Shown piece by piece: positions 8,653-18,940 of a stretch of 64,000 bases of DNA. The notes under the pieces are model-generated. The model was not told where the DNA came from, searched no databases, and saw only the letters and a program-made list of their open reading frames with translations. Numbering within the stretch: the stretch's first letter is position 1; every line of letters starts with the position of its first letter. This stretch comes from Flavobacterium palustre. GTDB lineage: Bacteria > Bacteroidota > Bacteroidia > Flavobacteriales > Flavobacteriaceae. Position numbers and translations under genes: made by a program. Location of the stretch: the NCBI RefSeq assembly GCF_014639535.1, contig NZ_BMGA01000003.1, forward strand, positions 372,001 through 436,000. The letters run 5' to 3'.

Positions 8653-8747
8653 GCCACGAATTCACTAATTTTATTTTTCAAATTTAAAATCAGCAACATA
8701 TCCTATAAATCCCTCTATTGAATAAATTAAATTTGTGAATTTGTGGC
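8653..8747. repeat. Family A intergenic hairpin
   Basis: GCCACGAATTCACTAATTTTATTT at the left pairs imperfectly with AATTTGTGAATTTGTGGC at the right, forming a 95-base hairpin. The bases before it (GCAGGACAAAG...GAGTTGTT) resemble the outer arm of the 5083-5280 element. Confidence 0.7.
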
Positions 8748-8830
8748 TTTATTTTAAACTGATGAATTAATGAAACGTTAAATGAGACTTAACAGCCAAC
8801 CGATTCCTAAAATTATTACTTTTAAAACTT

Positions 8831-8838
8831 TATCTTTG
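8831..8838 (+). promoter_or_regulatory. -7 element of ABC exporter promoter
   Basis: TATCTTTG lies 31 bases upstream of the ATG at 8870. No -33 match is seen. Confidence 0.5.
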
Positions 8839-8869
8839 TTTTTTATACAATACACAGCCCAAACCGGAA

Positions 8870-10630
8870 ATGAAAGAATTACTCTATCTTAATAAATATT
8901 TTATCAAATACAAATACCGTTTCATTTTAGGAATTGTATTTACCATAGTCGCACAAATATTTTCACTTTTTACACCTAAATTAATCAGTAAATCCTTTGC
9001 TTCCATCGAAGAATTTGCCAAAGATAAAACCATATCCAATTCGGCAATTCAGAATGAATTAGTAAATAATATTATACTGATTATCGTCACTACAATTGTT
9101 GCCGGTTTTCTGACTTTTTTAATGCGCCAGACTTTAATTGTGATGTCGCGTCATATTGAATTTGACTTAAAAAACGAAGTCTTTAAGCAATACGAAAAGC
9201 TGTCGCAAAATTTCTACAAACAAAATCGTACCGGAGATTTAATGAACCGCATAAGCGAAGATGTTTCCAAGGTAAGAATGTATGTAGGACCGGCGGTTAT
9301 GTACACGATAAATACCATTATTCGTTTTGCAATTGTTATTTTGTTCATGTATCGTGTTTCGCCATTGCTTACTTTATACACTCTTTTACCCCTGCCTTTA
9401 TTATCTTATGCAATCTTTAAACTCAGCACTGAAATCAATATCAGAAGCACCACTTTTCAACAATATTTGTCTAAAGTATCCAGTTTTACACAGGAAATAT
9501 TCTCAGGAGTTCGTGTTATAAAAGCCTATTCATTAGAAAACCAGCATCAGAATAACATGCACGATTTGGCCTTAGAAAGCAAAAGTAAAAGTTTGGATTT
9601 AGCCAAAGTCCAGTCTTTATTTGGACCATTAATGCTAGCCTTAATCGGAATCAGTAACTTGGTTGTGGTTTATTTTGGAGGAATCATGTACATCAACGGC
9701 AGTATAAAAAGTATTGGTACCATTGCTGAATTTATCTTGTACATCAACATGCTAACCTGGCCTGTAGCATCATTAGGCTGGGTTTCATCGATGGTTCAGG
9801 AAGCCGAAGCCTCTCAAAAAAGATTAAATGAATTTCTAAAAATAGAGCCTGAAATTAAAAACAATAATCCTGAAAAATCTACGATTGAAGGAACCATCAC
9901 ATTCGAAAATGTGAGCTATACCTATGAAGACACCAATATCAAGGCGCTTCAAAACGTATCATTTACAGTACACAAAGGCGAAACTCTGGCAATCCTTGGA
10001 AAAACAGGTTCCGGAAAATCGACTATTTTATCGTTAATTTCCCGAATGTATGATGTAACTGACGGAGCTGTAAAAATTGACGAACAGGAAATCAGTCGTT
10101 TGAACTTATTTGATTTGAGAAACAGCATTGGAATTGTACCTCAGGATGCGTTTTTATTTTCAGACAGTATTAAAAATAATATCAAATTTGGCAAAGAAGA
10201 TGCCGAAATTGAAGAAGTTATGGCTGCCGCCAAAAACGCTGTGGTACACGATAACATTATGGGCTTCAACAAACAATACGACACTATTCTGGGCGAAAGA
10301 GGAATTACTCTTTCAGGCGGACAAAAACAACGTGTTTCGATTGCAAGAGCCATTATCAAAAACCCTCCTATTTTACTTTTTGACGACTGTTTATCAGCGG
10401 TGGATACCGAAACCGAAGAAGCTATTTTAAACAACCTGAACACTATTTGCAAAGACAAAACAACCATAATTGTGAGTCACCGGGTTTCCTCAGCAAAAAA
10501 TGCCGATAAAATTATCATTCTCGAAGATGGCAAAATTATTCAACAAGGCACTCATAACCAGTTGATAAATAAAGAAGGATATTACGCATCACTTTATTTA
10601 AAACAACTTTCTGAAAAAGAATTACTTTAA
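8870..10630 (+). CDS. ABC exporter half-transporter with degenerate Walker B (MdlA/YheI-like)
   Basis: This is a 586-residue inner-membrane exporter half: six-helix transmembrane domain (about 15-310), then a nucleotide-binding domain with Walker A GKTGSGKST (377-385), Q-loop near VPQDAF, canonical signature LSGGQ (481-485) and H-loop SHR. The Walker B reads ILLFDDCLSAVD, so the catalytic Glu is replaced by Asp506. Asp at this place with an intact LSGGQ is the pattern of the degenerate-site partner in heterodimeric exporters such as MdlA or YheI. Such a subunit needs a partner with a true Glu and an altered signature. The second exporter in this window (59172-60926) has exactly that. The substrate is unknown. 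Confidence 0.88.
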   Translation: MKELLYLNKYFIKYKYRFILGIVFTIVAQIFSLFTPKLISKSFASIEEFAKDKTISNSAIQNELVNNIILIIVTTIVAGFLTFLMRQTLIVMSRHIEFDLKNEVFKQYEKLSQNFYKQNRTGDLMNRISEDVSKVRMYVGPAVMYTINTIIRFAIVILFMYRVSPLLTLYTLLPLPLLSYAIFKLSTEINIRSTTFQQYLSKVSSFTQEIFSGVRVIKAYSLENQHQNNMHDLALESKSKSLDLAKVQSLFGPLMLALIGISNLVVVYFGGIMYINGSIKSIGTIAEFILYINMLTWPVASLGWVSSMVQEAEASQKRLNEFLKIEPEIKNNNPEKSTIEGTITFENVSYTYEDTNIKALQNVSFTVHKGETLAILGKTGSGKSTILSLISRMYDVTDGAVKIDEQEISRLNLFDLRNSIGIVPQDAFLFSDSIKNNIKFGKEDAEIEEVMAAAKNAVVHDNIMGFNKQYDTILGERGITLSGGQKQRVSIARAIIKNPPILLFDDCLSAVDTETEEAILNNLNTICKDKTTIIVSHRVSSAKNADKIIILEDGKIIQQGTHNQLINKEGYYASLYLKQLSEKELL

Positions 10631-10703
10631 ATCTTGCTTAATACATATATTTTTATCATTTTTGGTTTTCAATTAACAACCATATTATTGTACAGAACGG
10701 ATT

Positions 10704-11087
10704 ATGAGAGAAAATGACATGTTAGAAAAAGAAGAAATCTTTTCTAAAGTTTTACGTGCAGGAAGAAGAACCTATTTCTTCGATGTGAGAGCTACAAAAG
10801 CTGACGATTACTACATTACCATTACCGAAAGCAAAAAATTTACTGAAGAAGACGGTTCGTTTCACTTTAAAAAACATAAAATATATTTATACAAAGAAGA
10901 TTTCGCCGCTTTCAGCGAAATTCTGGAAGAAATGACTTCTTATGTTTTAAACCACAAAGGAGAAGAAGTAATCTCTGAAAGACATCAAAAAGATTTTAAG
11001 AAAGAATACGCAACTGAAAGAATAACTTCTGAAGAAAGCGCTCCTCAAATATCTAATTTTACCGATATTGATTTTGATGATATTTAA
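10704..11087 (+). CDS. PUR family DNA/RNA-binding protein (DUF3276)
   Basis: This is a 127-residue protein with a single PUR repeat (about 10-75): the segment KVLRAGRRTYFFDVRATKADDYYITITESKK, then an amphipathic helix with LYKEDFAAFSEIL. A Glu/Lys-rich linker and an acidic tail ending FTDIDFDDI follow. PUR proteins bind purine-rich single-stranded nucleic acid. In Bacteroidota they are short, single-repeat proteins whose target is not settled. It lies 73 bases after the ABC gene and is followed by a strong terminator. Confidence 0.9.
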   Translation: MRENDMLEKEEIFSKVLRAGRRTYFFDVRATKADDYYITITESKKFTEEDGSFHFKKHKIYLYKEDFAAFSEILEEMTSYVLNHKGEEVISERHQKDFKKEYATERITSEESAPQISNFTDIDFDDI

Positions 11088-11125
11088 TATTCATCAACTG
11101 TTATAAGGTTAATTATTAAAGATTT

Positions 11126-11162
11126 AAAAAGTCCAAAAATCGATTGATTTTTGGACTTTTTC
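11126..11162 (+). terminator. Rho-independent terminator of PUR gene
   Basis: A perfect 16-base stem (AAAAAGTCCAAAAATC / GATTTTTGGACTTTTT) with loop GATT. Confidence 0.9.
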
Positions 11163-11227
11163 ATTATACACAACTTCACAATTTCGTATCTTAGTACTGC
11201 TTATTTTTCAATTAAAACATCATCAAT

Positions 11228-12028
11228 ATGAAAATTCCAATCGTATCCGTAAACTGGCTTCAGGAAAACATCAACAATCCTGAATTAATTATTCTCGATG
11301 CCGTTTTAGACATTCCTCCGCATGATTTACAAATCTCCGGAGCACGTACTTTTGATATTAAAAATAATTTCAGCGATACTTCAAATCCACTACCGAATAC
11401 CCTTCCTAAACCGGAAGCTTTTGCTACCGAAGCAAGAAAACTGGGCATCAGCAAACACAGCAAAATTGTGGTTTATGACACCAAAGGAATCTATTCCAGC
11501 CCAAGAGCCTGGTATTTATTCAAAAGCATGGGACATGAAAACGTATGGGTGCTGGATGGAGGATTCCCTGCCTGGGAAAAAGAAGGATTTGCAACAGAAA
11601 AAGTAGCACCAAAATCTTTTAAACAAGGAGATTTTGAAGCGCATTTTAAAGACGAAATGTTTAAAAATAAATTTCAAATTTTACACAACATTACTTCAAA
11701 AGAAGCTATTATAATTGATGCCCGTTCTGCCGACCGTTTTCACGCCGAAACCGAAGAACCTCGTGTAGGCTTAAGAAGCGGACATATTCCTAATGCCGTA
11801 AACCTGCCTTTTTCCAAAGTTTTAAAAGACGGTCATTTTCTATCAAAAGAAGAACTCAAACAAATTTTACCACATCAGGACGAAAATCTTTATTTTTCCT
11901 GCGGTTCGGGAATTACCGCCTGCATTAATTTAATTGCTTACGAACTGATTTCAAACAATCCAAAAGCCATCTATGACGGTTCCTGGACTGAGTGGGGACA
12001 AGATCTTAATTTACCAATAGAAAAATAG
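11228..12028 (+). CDS. Sulfurtransferase (thiosulfate/3-mercaptopyruvate type)
   Basis: This is a 266-residue tandem rhodanese. The N-terminal inactive rhodanese domain covers about 5-130 (VVYDTKGIYSSPRAWYLFKSMGH) and the C-terminal catalytic domain about 150-262. The active loop is CGSGITA starting at Cys225, which is the mercaptopyruvate-type loop rather than the CRKGVTA of thiosulfate-specific rhodanese. The inter-domain motif ARSADRF...EPRVGLRSGHIPNAVNLPF is conserved. It moves sulfur from a donor to cyanide or thiols in the cytoplasm. Monocistronic. Confidence 0.92.
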   Translation: MKIPIVSVNWLQENINNPELIILDAVLDIPPHDLQISGARTFDIKNNFSDTSNPLPNTLPKPEAFATEARKLGISKHSKIVVYDTKGIYSSPRAWYLFKSMGHENVWVLDGGFPAWEKEGFATEKVAPKSFKQGDFEAHFKDEMFKNKFQILHNITSKEAIIIDARSADRFHAETEEPRVGLRSGHIPNAVNLPFSKVLKDGHFLSKEELKQILPHQDENLYFSCGSGITACINLIAYELISNNPKAIYDGSWTEWGQDLNLPIEK

Positions 12029-12042
12029 ACTAAATTTTATTA

Positions 12043-12098
12043 GCCACAAATTACAAGATTAGCACAGATCAATCCGTGTGAATCCTTTAATCTGTGGC
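12043..12098. repeat. Family A intergenic hairpin, short copy
   Basis: GCCACAAATTACAAGATTAG... pairs with CTTTAATCTGTGGC. It lies between convergent genes and could act as a weak terminator or barrier. Confidence 0.65.
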
Positions 12099-12111
12099 TA
12101 ACTTTTTAAAA

Positions 12112-12453
12112 CTACCCTATTCGCAGGCCATTTTCAACCTTAAAATCAGGTGCTAACAAAATAACATCTCCTTCTTCTCCAACTGCGCCTAAAACCAAAC
12201 ATTCACTCATAAACTTTCCTATTTGTTTTTTAGGAAAATTAATTACTGCAACAATTTGACGGTTTAGCAATTCTTCTTTAGCATATCTTTTAGTGATTTG
12301 CGCCGAAGTTTTCCTTATTCCGATAACTTCACCAAAATTAATAGTCAGCTGAAAAGCCGGTTTTCTGGCTTCAGGAAAATCATTCACAGCCATTATTGTT
12401 CCAACATACATGGCTACTTTTTCAAATTCAGCCCAAGTCAAATTTGTGTCCAT
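12112..12453 (-). CDS. csaA: CsaA-type tRNA-binding/chaperone-like protein
   Basis: This is a 113-residue single OB-fold protein. ATG 12453 (MDTNLTW) is preferred over the upstream in-frame TTG at 12462. The motifs VAMYVGTIMAVNDFPEARKPAFQLTINFG and GIRKTSAQIT followed by LNRQIVAVINFPKKQIGKFMSECLVLG are the tRNA-binding domain pattern shared with MetG C-termini and CsaA. CsaA was described as a protein-export chaperone in Bacillus, while the domain itself binds tRNA. It is divergent from the thioredoxin-like gene across a 98-base gap. Confidence 0.93.
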   Translation of the reverse strand: MDTNLTWAEFEKVAMYVGTIMAVNDFPEARKPAFQLTINFGEVIGIRKTSAQITKRYAKEELLNRQIVAVINFPKKQIGKFMSECLVLGAVGEEGDVILLAPDFKVENGLRIG

Positions 12454-12479
12454 AAAAATCAATCTATTAGTAATGTTTT

Positions 12480-12487
12480 CAAAATTA
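12480..12487 (-). promoter_or_regulatory. Possible -7 element of csaA
   Basis: The minus strand reads TAATTTTG, 26 bases upstream of the ATG. A TTG 23 bases further upstream is at the edge of allowed spacing. Confidence 0.35.
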
Positions 12488-12551
12488 ACTTTTACAATTC
12501 AAATAATTTTCAATTTTACTAACTTTAAGCCTTGAAATTAATTCTAAAACA

Positions 12552-13109
12552 ATGGCAAGAACACCATCAAACATGCTTGAATTAGGGACAATCGCTCCTG
12601 AATTTTACTTAAAAGATACCAAATCCAATACAGAATCCTTTTCTTTTTCCGATTTAAAAGGAGAGAAAGGCACATTGGTGTTTTTTATATGCAACCACTG
12701 CCCTTTTGTACATCATGTAATCGAAGAAGTCGTTCGAATTGCCAATGATTACAGGGTTCAGGGAATTGGCTTCATTGCTATTTCCAGTAATGATGTTGTC
12801 AATTATCCACAGGACTCACCAGAACTTATGACCGAATATGCTTTCGAAAATAATTTTGAATTCCCTTATTTATATGACGAAACTCAGGAAGTTGCCAAAG
12901 CTTATGACGCTGCCTGTACCCCTGATTTTTATTTATTTGACAACCAAGATAAATTAGTCTATCGCGGACAACTGGACGATAGTCGCCCCGGAAATGGGAT
13001 TCCTTTAAGCGGAAACGATTTACGTGGCGCTATTGATGGTGTTTTATACAATCGAAGCATTAATCCGGATCAAAAACCTAGTATTGGCTGTAATATTAAG
13101 TGGAAATAG
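12552..13109 (+). CDS. Thioredoxin-like (AhpC/TSA family) protein with CNHC motif
   Basis: This is a 185-residue thioredoxin-fold protein without signal peptide. The redox motif is FICNHCPF with Cys47 and Cys50, an unusual CxxC. A third Cys sits in the cis-Pro region DAACTPDFYLFD, and a fourth in the tail SIGCNIKW. Segments IGFIAISSNDVVNYPQDSPELM and VYRGQLDDSRPGNG mark a thioredoxin-like subgroup found widely in Bacteroidota and Cyanobacteria, of unknown substrate. Peroxiredoxin or thiol-reductase activity is possible. The Cys arrangement is seen directly. Confidence 0.85.
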   Translation: MARTPSNMLELGTIAPEFYLKDTKSNTESFSFSDLKGEKGTLVFFICNHCPFVHHVIEEVVRIANDYRVQGIGFIAISSNDVVNYPQDSPELMTEYAFENNFEFPYLYDETQEVAKAYDAACTPDFYLFDNQDKLVYRGQLDDSRPGNGIPLSGNDLRGAIDGVLYNRSINPDQKPSIGCNIKWK

Positions 13110-13132
13110 CAGCATAAATACAAATCTTTAAC

Positions 13133-13140
13133 TAACTTTG
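13133..13140 (+). promoter_or_regulatory. Possible -7 element before small ORF
   Basis: TAACTTTG lies 22 bases before the ATG of the 34-codon ORF at 13163. No -33 match is seen. Confidence 0.35.
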
Positions 13141-13162
13141 TTTTTGGATAAATAATTGAATA

Positions 13163-13267
13163 ATGACCACTTTTAAACTTGCTTCAACACTTCCTCTATT
13201 GTTTTCTGCCTCAGGAAAACAAACTGTTGCTGCACTTTTTCCACACAACAAAGCCTTTATCAATTAA
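13163..13267 (+). CDS. Small ORF of 34 codons, uncertain
   Basis: The frame reads MTTFKLASTLPLLFSASGKQ then TVAALFPHNKAFIN and stop. It is the only ORF with a plausible promoter in the 340-base gap between the thioredoxin-like and GreA/GreB-like genes. The N-terminal half is mildly hydrophobic, but there is no clear signal peptide and no recognised family. It is followed by CCTCCGC...GCGGAGG (13268-13302), a small hairpin. It may be a real small protein, a remnant or chance. Confidence 0.25.
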   Translation: MTTFKLASTLPLLFSASGKQTVAALFPHNKAFIN

Positions 13268-13450
13268 ACCTCCGCTCATTTCCATTTTCTTCGACGCGGA
13301 GGAAACTTTCTTCTATTACGACTTTAATTGAATTCGAATTTTCGAATAAATTCTTCTTATTCATTTTTTCCAAATAACTAAGCCGTTTTAGTCATTTAGA
13401 CAATCATTTTGTATTTACTTTAATAAATAAACTTTCAAATTTTAATAATT

Positions 13451-13840
13451 ATGAAACCAACACCTATTTTAACAATTACAGATTATAACATTTTGCGCGA
13501 ACTAACAAAAAAAGCAAAAGACAGTACCAACATTCGGGAAATTGCATTATTAACACAGGAATTAGACCGGGCTATTATTAACAATGAACCCACACTGGAT
13601 GAAACCATTATCCGAATTAATTCTCATGTTATTATCGAAGACATGAAAACCAATAAACAAATGAAGATTCAAATTGTTATGCCTTCACAATCCAATCTCA
13701 AAGAAGGAAAAATATCAATTTTGGCACCTTTATGTGTTGCTGTTATTGGATTTAAAGAAAACGATGAAGTAGAATGGCAATTACCGTCCGGAATTAAAAC
13801 ATTAAAAGTTATTGCTGTAAATAATTCTAAAAACGCCTAG
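13451..13840 (+). CDS. GreA/GreB C-terminal domain protein (Rnk-like)
   Basis: This is a 129-residue protein. A short helical N-terminal part (1-45) is followed by the FKBP-like GreA/GreB C-terminal domain (about 50-127): INSHVIIEDMKTNKQMKIQIVMPSQ, ISILAPLCVAVIGFKENDEVEWQLPSG. The long Gre coiled coil with its acidic tip is absent, so it is not a transcript-cleavage factor. Rnk-like proteins bind RNA polymerase near the secondary channel. The role here is inferred from domain content. Confidence 0.82.
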   Translation: MKPTPILTITDYNILRELTKKAKDSTNIREIALLTQELDRAIINNEPTLDETIIRINSHVIIEDMKTNKQMKIQIVMPSQSNLKEGKISILAPLCVAVIGFKENDEVEWQLPSGIKTLKVIAVNNSKNA

Positions 13841-13852
13841 TTTCTTATTTTT

Positions 13853-13881
13853 AACACCTCTATTACGAAGGTGTTTTTTTT
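13853..13881 (+). terminator. Rho-independent terminator
   Basis: AACACCT, loop CTATTACGA, AGGTGTT, then T-run. Confidence 0.8.
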
Positions 13882-13899
13882 GTCCTAAATTCAGACAAA

Positions 13900-13938
13900 A
13901 AAAAATCCCAAACTCATTTAAAAAACAAGTTGGGATTT
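13900..13938. terminator. Terminator, also serving the immunophilin gene
   Basis: AAAATCCCAAACT pairs with AAGTTGGGATTTT. The A-run on the left gives a T-run on the minus strand, where the immunophilin gene ends. Confidence 0.75.
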
Positions 13939-13956
13939 TAATTAGTATTTAATAAT

Positions 13957-13999
13957 CAAAATTCAGTCTAAAATCTGCAATCTGAATTCTTAAATCTAT
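13957..13999. repeat. Family E CTG-phased repeat
   Basis: ATTCAGTCTAAAATCTGCAATCTGAATTC: units of 7-9 bases of the form TCTGAAA/TCTGCAA. Related tracts occur at 52647, 52735, 58320 and 61921. Confidence 0.55.
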
Positions 14000-14001
14000 A
14001 A

Positions 14002-14934
14002 TTACTTAACGTCCATCAATTCAACGTCAAAAATCAACGTAGCATTTGGTGGAATTACTCCCCCTGCTCCACGAGAACCATATCCTAAATGAGCAGGAAT
14101 CACAAAACGGGCTTTATCTCCTACTTTTAACAAAGCAATACCTTCGTCCCATCCTTCGATAACATTCCCTTGTCCCAATGGGAATTCGATTGGTTTTTTA
14201 CGAGGATAAGAGCTGTCAAATACTTTTCCGTCAGGTAATTGTCCTGTATAGTGCACAGAAACTGTTTTTCCGTTTTGAGCTTGTTTCCCTTCACCTCTTT
14301 GGATGAATTGGTAACGCAAACCGCTTTCTGTTTTTTCAAAACCGGCAGCTAATTTCTCCATTGCTTCTTCAGCAGCCGCTTTTTCAGCTTCTAAACGTTT
14401 TTTTCTGTTTCCTTCAAAAACTCTGAAAGCTTCAACCGCATTCCAGTTTTGAGCTTCTTCTCCAACTCTGATAATTTCCAAAGTTTCTAAAGCATCTCCC
14501 TGAGCAACAGCATCAACCACCTCTTGTCCTTCGATTACATGACCAAAAACAGTGTGTTTTCCGTCTAACCAGGAAGTTGGCACGTGTGTAATAAAGAACT
14601 GAGAACCATTGGTTCCAGGCCCTGCATTAGCCATAGAAAGTACCCCTGGCTTATCGTGTTTTAAACTTGGATGAAACTCATCATCAAATTTATACCCCGG
14701 ATCTCCTGTTCCTGACCCCAGAGGACATCCTCCCTGAATCATGAAATCAGGAATTACTCTGTGAAAAGTTAATCCGTCATAATATTTAACTCCTTGAGGT
14801 TTTTTATTATTCTCTAAATTCCCTTCAGCCAAAGCCACAAAGTTACCAACTGTTCCAGGCGTCAAATCGTGTGTTAATTTCACTAAAACAGAACCTTTTG
14901 AGGTATTGAATTTAGCGTATATTCCGTTTTCCAT
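14002..14934 (-). CDS. Dual-domain peptidyl-prolyl isomerase (cyclophilin-FKBP fusion)
   Basis: This is a 310-residue cytoplasmic folding catalyst. Residues 5-160 are cyclophilin, with [19 protein letters not shown] (catalytic Arg after FH), [12 protein letters not shown] and [10 protein letters not shown]. Residues 165-200 form a charged helical linker ([19 protein letters not shown]). Residues 205-310 are FKBP, with [27 protein letters not shown] and [26 protein letters not shown]. Both sites look intact. Fused immunophilins of this order are known from Flavobacterium-type bacteria. No signal peptide. Monocistronic, with its own terminator and a -7 box 24 bases upstream. Confidence 0.95.
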   Translation of the reverse strand: MENGIYAKFNTSKGSVLVKLTHDLTPGTVGNFVALAEGNLENNKKPQGVKYYDGLTFHRVIPDFMIQGGCPLGSGTGDPGYKFDDEFHPSLKHDKPGVLSMANAGPGTNGSQFFITHVPTSWLDGKHTVFGHVIEGQEVVDAVAQGDALETLEIIRVGEEAQNWNAVEAFRVFEGNRKKRLEAEKAAAEEAMEKLAAGFEKTESGLRYQFIQRGEGKQAQNGKTVSVHYTGQLPDGKVFDSSYPRKKPIEFPLGQGNVIEGWDEGIALLKVGDKARFVIPAHLGYGSRGAGGVIPPNATLIFDVELMDVK

Positions 14935-14957
14935 TGTTTTATTTTTTTATTGAAGCG

Positions 14958-14965
14958 CAAATTTA
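14958..14965 (-). promoter_or_regulatory. -7 element of immunophilin promoter
   Basis: The minus strand reads TAAATTTG, 23 bases before the ATG. Confidence 0.5.
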
Positions 14966-15000
14966 CAAATTAAATTAGAGAATTGAAAAATTGATTTTCT

Positions 15001-15056
15001 CATTCTCATTGCCTTTATTATTGTCATTGCCACTGCCATTGCTATTGTTATTGACT
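15001..15056. repeat. Family F ATTG-phased simple repeat
   Basis: Degenerate six-base units of the CATTGC/TATTGT type. The last units supply the -33 TTG of trmD. A second tract lies at 59104-59127. Confidence 0.6.
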
Positions 15057-15074
15057 TTTGCTTTCGTAACTTTG
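15045..15074 (+). promoter_or_regulatory. Promoter of trmD
   Basis: TTG (15045-15047), 19-base spacer, TAACTTTG (15067-15074), then 24 bases to the ATG. Full Bacteroidota match. Confidence 0.65.
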
Positions 15075-15098
15075 CAACTCAAAATTTAGAAAAAAATC

Positions 15099-15773
15099 AT
15101 GCGAATTGACATTATAACCGTTTTACCGGAATTGTTACGCAGTCCGTTTGAGGCTTCGATTATGAAACGAGCCATTGACAAAGGTCTTGTAGAAGTTCAC
15201 ATTCATAATTTAAGAGATTACACTACCAACAGACAAAAAAGTGTGGACGATTATCCTTATGGCGGTGGAGCAGGAATGGTGATGACCGTACAACCTATTG
15301 ATGATTGTATTACACATTTAAAATCACAAAGAGAATACGACGAAGTTATCTACATGTCGCCGGACGGAGAAACTCTGAACCAGAAAATGGCCAATACCAT
15401 GTCGATGTATGAGAATATCATCATTTTATGTGGACATTATAAAGGTGTGGATCAAAGAGTACGGGATCATTTTATTACCAAAGAAATTTCTATTGGCGAT
15501 TATGTTTTAAGCGGAGGCGAATTAGGAGCTTTGGTATTATCTGATACTCTAATCCGATTAATTCCGGGAGTTTTAAGCGACGAAACCTCAGCCCTAACCG
15601 ATAGTTTTCAGGACAATTTATTGTCAGGTCCCATCTATACGAGACCAGCCGATTATAAAGGATGGAAAGTCCCTGAAGTTTTATTAAGTGGACATTCGTC
15701 CAAAATTGACAAATGGCGCGAAGATATGGCGTATGAACACACTAAAAACAGAAGACCGGATTTATTAGAATAA
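15099..15773 (+). CDS. trmD: tRNA (guanine-37-N1)-methyltransferase
   Basis: This SPOUT-fold enzyme methylates G37 of tRNAs and prevents frameshifting. The 224 residues match the family. The knot region carries [14 protein letters not shown] (about 50-63), [23 protein letters not shown] (about 110-122) and the SAM-binding [19 protein letters not shown]. The C-terminal domain ends with the [11 protein letters not shown] typical of TrmD. In many bacteria trmD precedes rplS. That order is kept here, but a 229-base gap with its own repeat and promoter separates them. Confidence 0.97.
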   Translation: MRIDIITVLPELLRSPFEASIMKRAIDKGLVEVHIHNLRDYTTNRQKSVDDYPYGGGAGMVMTVQPIDDCITHLKSQREYDEVIYMSPDGETLNQKMANTMSMYENIIILCGHYKGVDQRVRDHFITKEISIGDYVLSGGELGALVLSDTLIRLIPGVLSDETSALTDSFQDNLLSGPIYTRPADYKGWKVPEVLLSGHSSKIDKWREDMAYEHTKNRRPDLLE

Positions 15774-15799
15774 ATTTCCTTTAAAATTTCCAAAATTTT

Positions 15800-15910
15800 A
15801 AATTCCAAATTCCAATTGATTAAGCTGTTAAAAAATTGGAATTTGGAATTTGACTTTATTGAAGTTTTATTTTCTTTATTGGAATTTGGATTTTTTTTAT
15901 TGGAATTTAA
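15800..15910. repeat. Family C TTGGAATTT repeat with perfect 18-bp inverted repeat
   Basis: The arm at 15800-15817 is the exact reverse complement of 15834-15851 (AATTGGAATTTGGAATTT), with a 16-base loop. Two further TTGGAATTT copies follow at about 15880 and 15900. The last one provides the TTG of the rplS promoter. The hairpin could also end trmD transcription. Confidence 0.75.
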
Positions 15911-15928
15911 TTTTTTTAACTACTTTTG
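15900..15928 (+). promoter_or_regulatory. Promoter of rplS
   Basis: TTG (15900-15902), 18-base spacer, TACTTTTG (15921-15928). The leader to the ATG is about 70 bases. Confidence 0.6.
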
Positions 15929-16002
15929 CAGCCTCATTTAATTAACCTCTGGCGATACCCGTGAATGTTGATTAGATTTTCAAACCATAATTAGCAATTA
16001 AA

Positions 16003-16353
16003 ATGGCAAATTTAGTAGATTTCGTTAATAACGAATTTGTTACAAGAAAAGATTTCCCTGAATTCGGAGCTGGAGATACTATCACAGTTTTCTACGAAAT
16101 TAAAGAGGGTGAAAAAACTAGAACTCAGTTCTTCAAAGGAGTTGTAATCCAAAGAAGAGGTACTGGAAGTACTGAAACTTTTACAATCCGTAAAATGTCA
16201 GGTTCAGTAGGTGTTGAGCGTATCTTCCCTATCAACTTACCAGCTTTACAAAAAATTGAAATCAACAAGAAAGGTGCTGTACGTAGAGCAAGAATCTTCT
16301 ACTTCAGAGAACTTACTGGTAAAAAAGCAAAAATCAAAGACAAAAGAAGATAA
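16003..16353 (+). CDS. rplS: 50S ribosomal protein L19
   Basis: This is a 116-residue protein of the large subunit at the 30S interface. Conserved segments are FPEFGAGDTITVFYEIKEGEKTRTQ (about 19-43), FKGVVIQRRGTGSTETFTIRKMSGSVGVERIFPI and the C-terminal RRARIFYFRELTGKKAKIKDKR. Codon usage is that of a highly expressed gene. It has its own promoter and a strong terminator. Confidence 0.98.
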   Translation: MANLVDFVNNEFVTRKDFPEFGAGDTITVFYEIKEGEKTRTQFFKGVVIQRRGTGSTETFTIRKMSGSVGVERIFPINLPALQKIEINKKGAVRRARIFYFRELTGKKAKIKDKRR

Positions 16354-16372
16354 TTTATTATCTCTTTATCAT

Positions 16373-16403
16373 AAAAGTCCCGACATATCGGGACTTTTTT
16401 TTT
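16373..16403 (+). terminator. Rho-independent terminator of rplS
   Basis: AAAAGTCCCGA, loop CATA, TCGGGACTTTT and T-run. Confidence 0.9.
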
Positions 16404-16517
16404 AGACTTTAATCAAAAAAAAGAACAACTAAGCCCAAAAAAGGACACTTATTCTTTAAAAAAATAACATTTTAAAGCCTTGTCGTTAGTTATCCTATAA
16501 TTCAGCTATTTCTATAA

Positions 16518-18866
<2,349 letters not shown>

Positions 18867-18885
18867 TCGTTTTTATCCAAATATT

Positions 18886-18919
18886 AAAAAGACAACTCGA
18901 AAGGGTTGTCTTTTTTTTT
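18886..18919 (+). terminator. Rho-independent terminator of icd
   Basis: AAAAAGACAACTC, loop GAAA, GGGTTGTCTTTTT. Confidence 0.85.
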
Positions 18920-18940
18920 GTTTCAAACATACCTCTTTGA

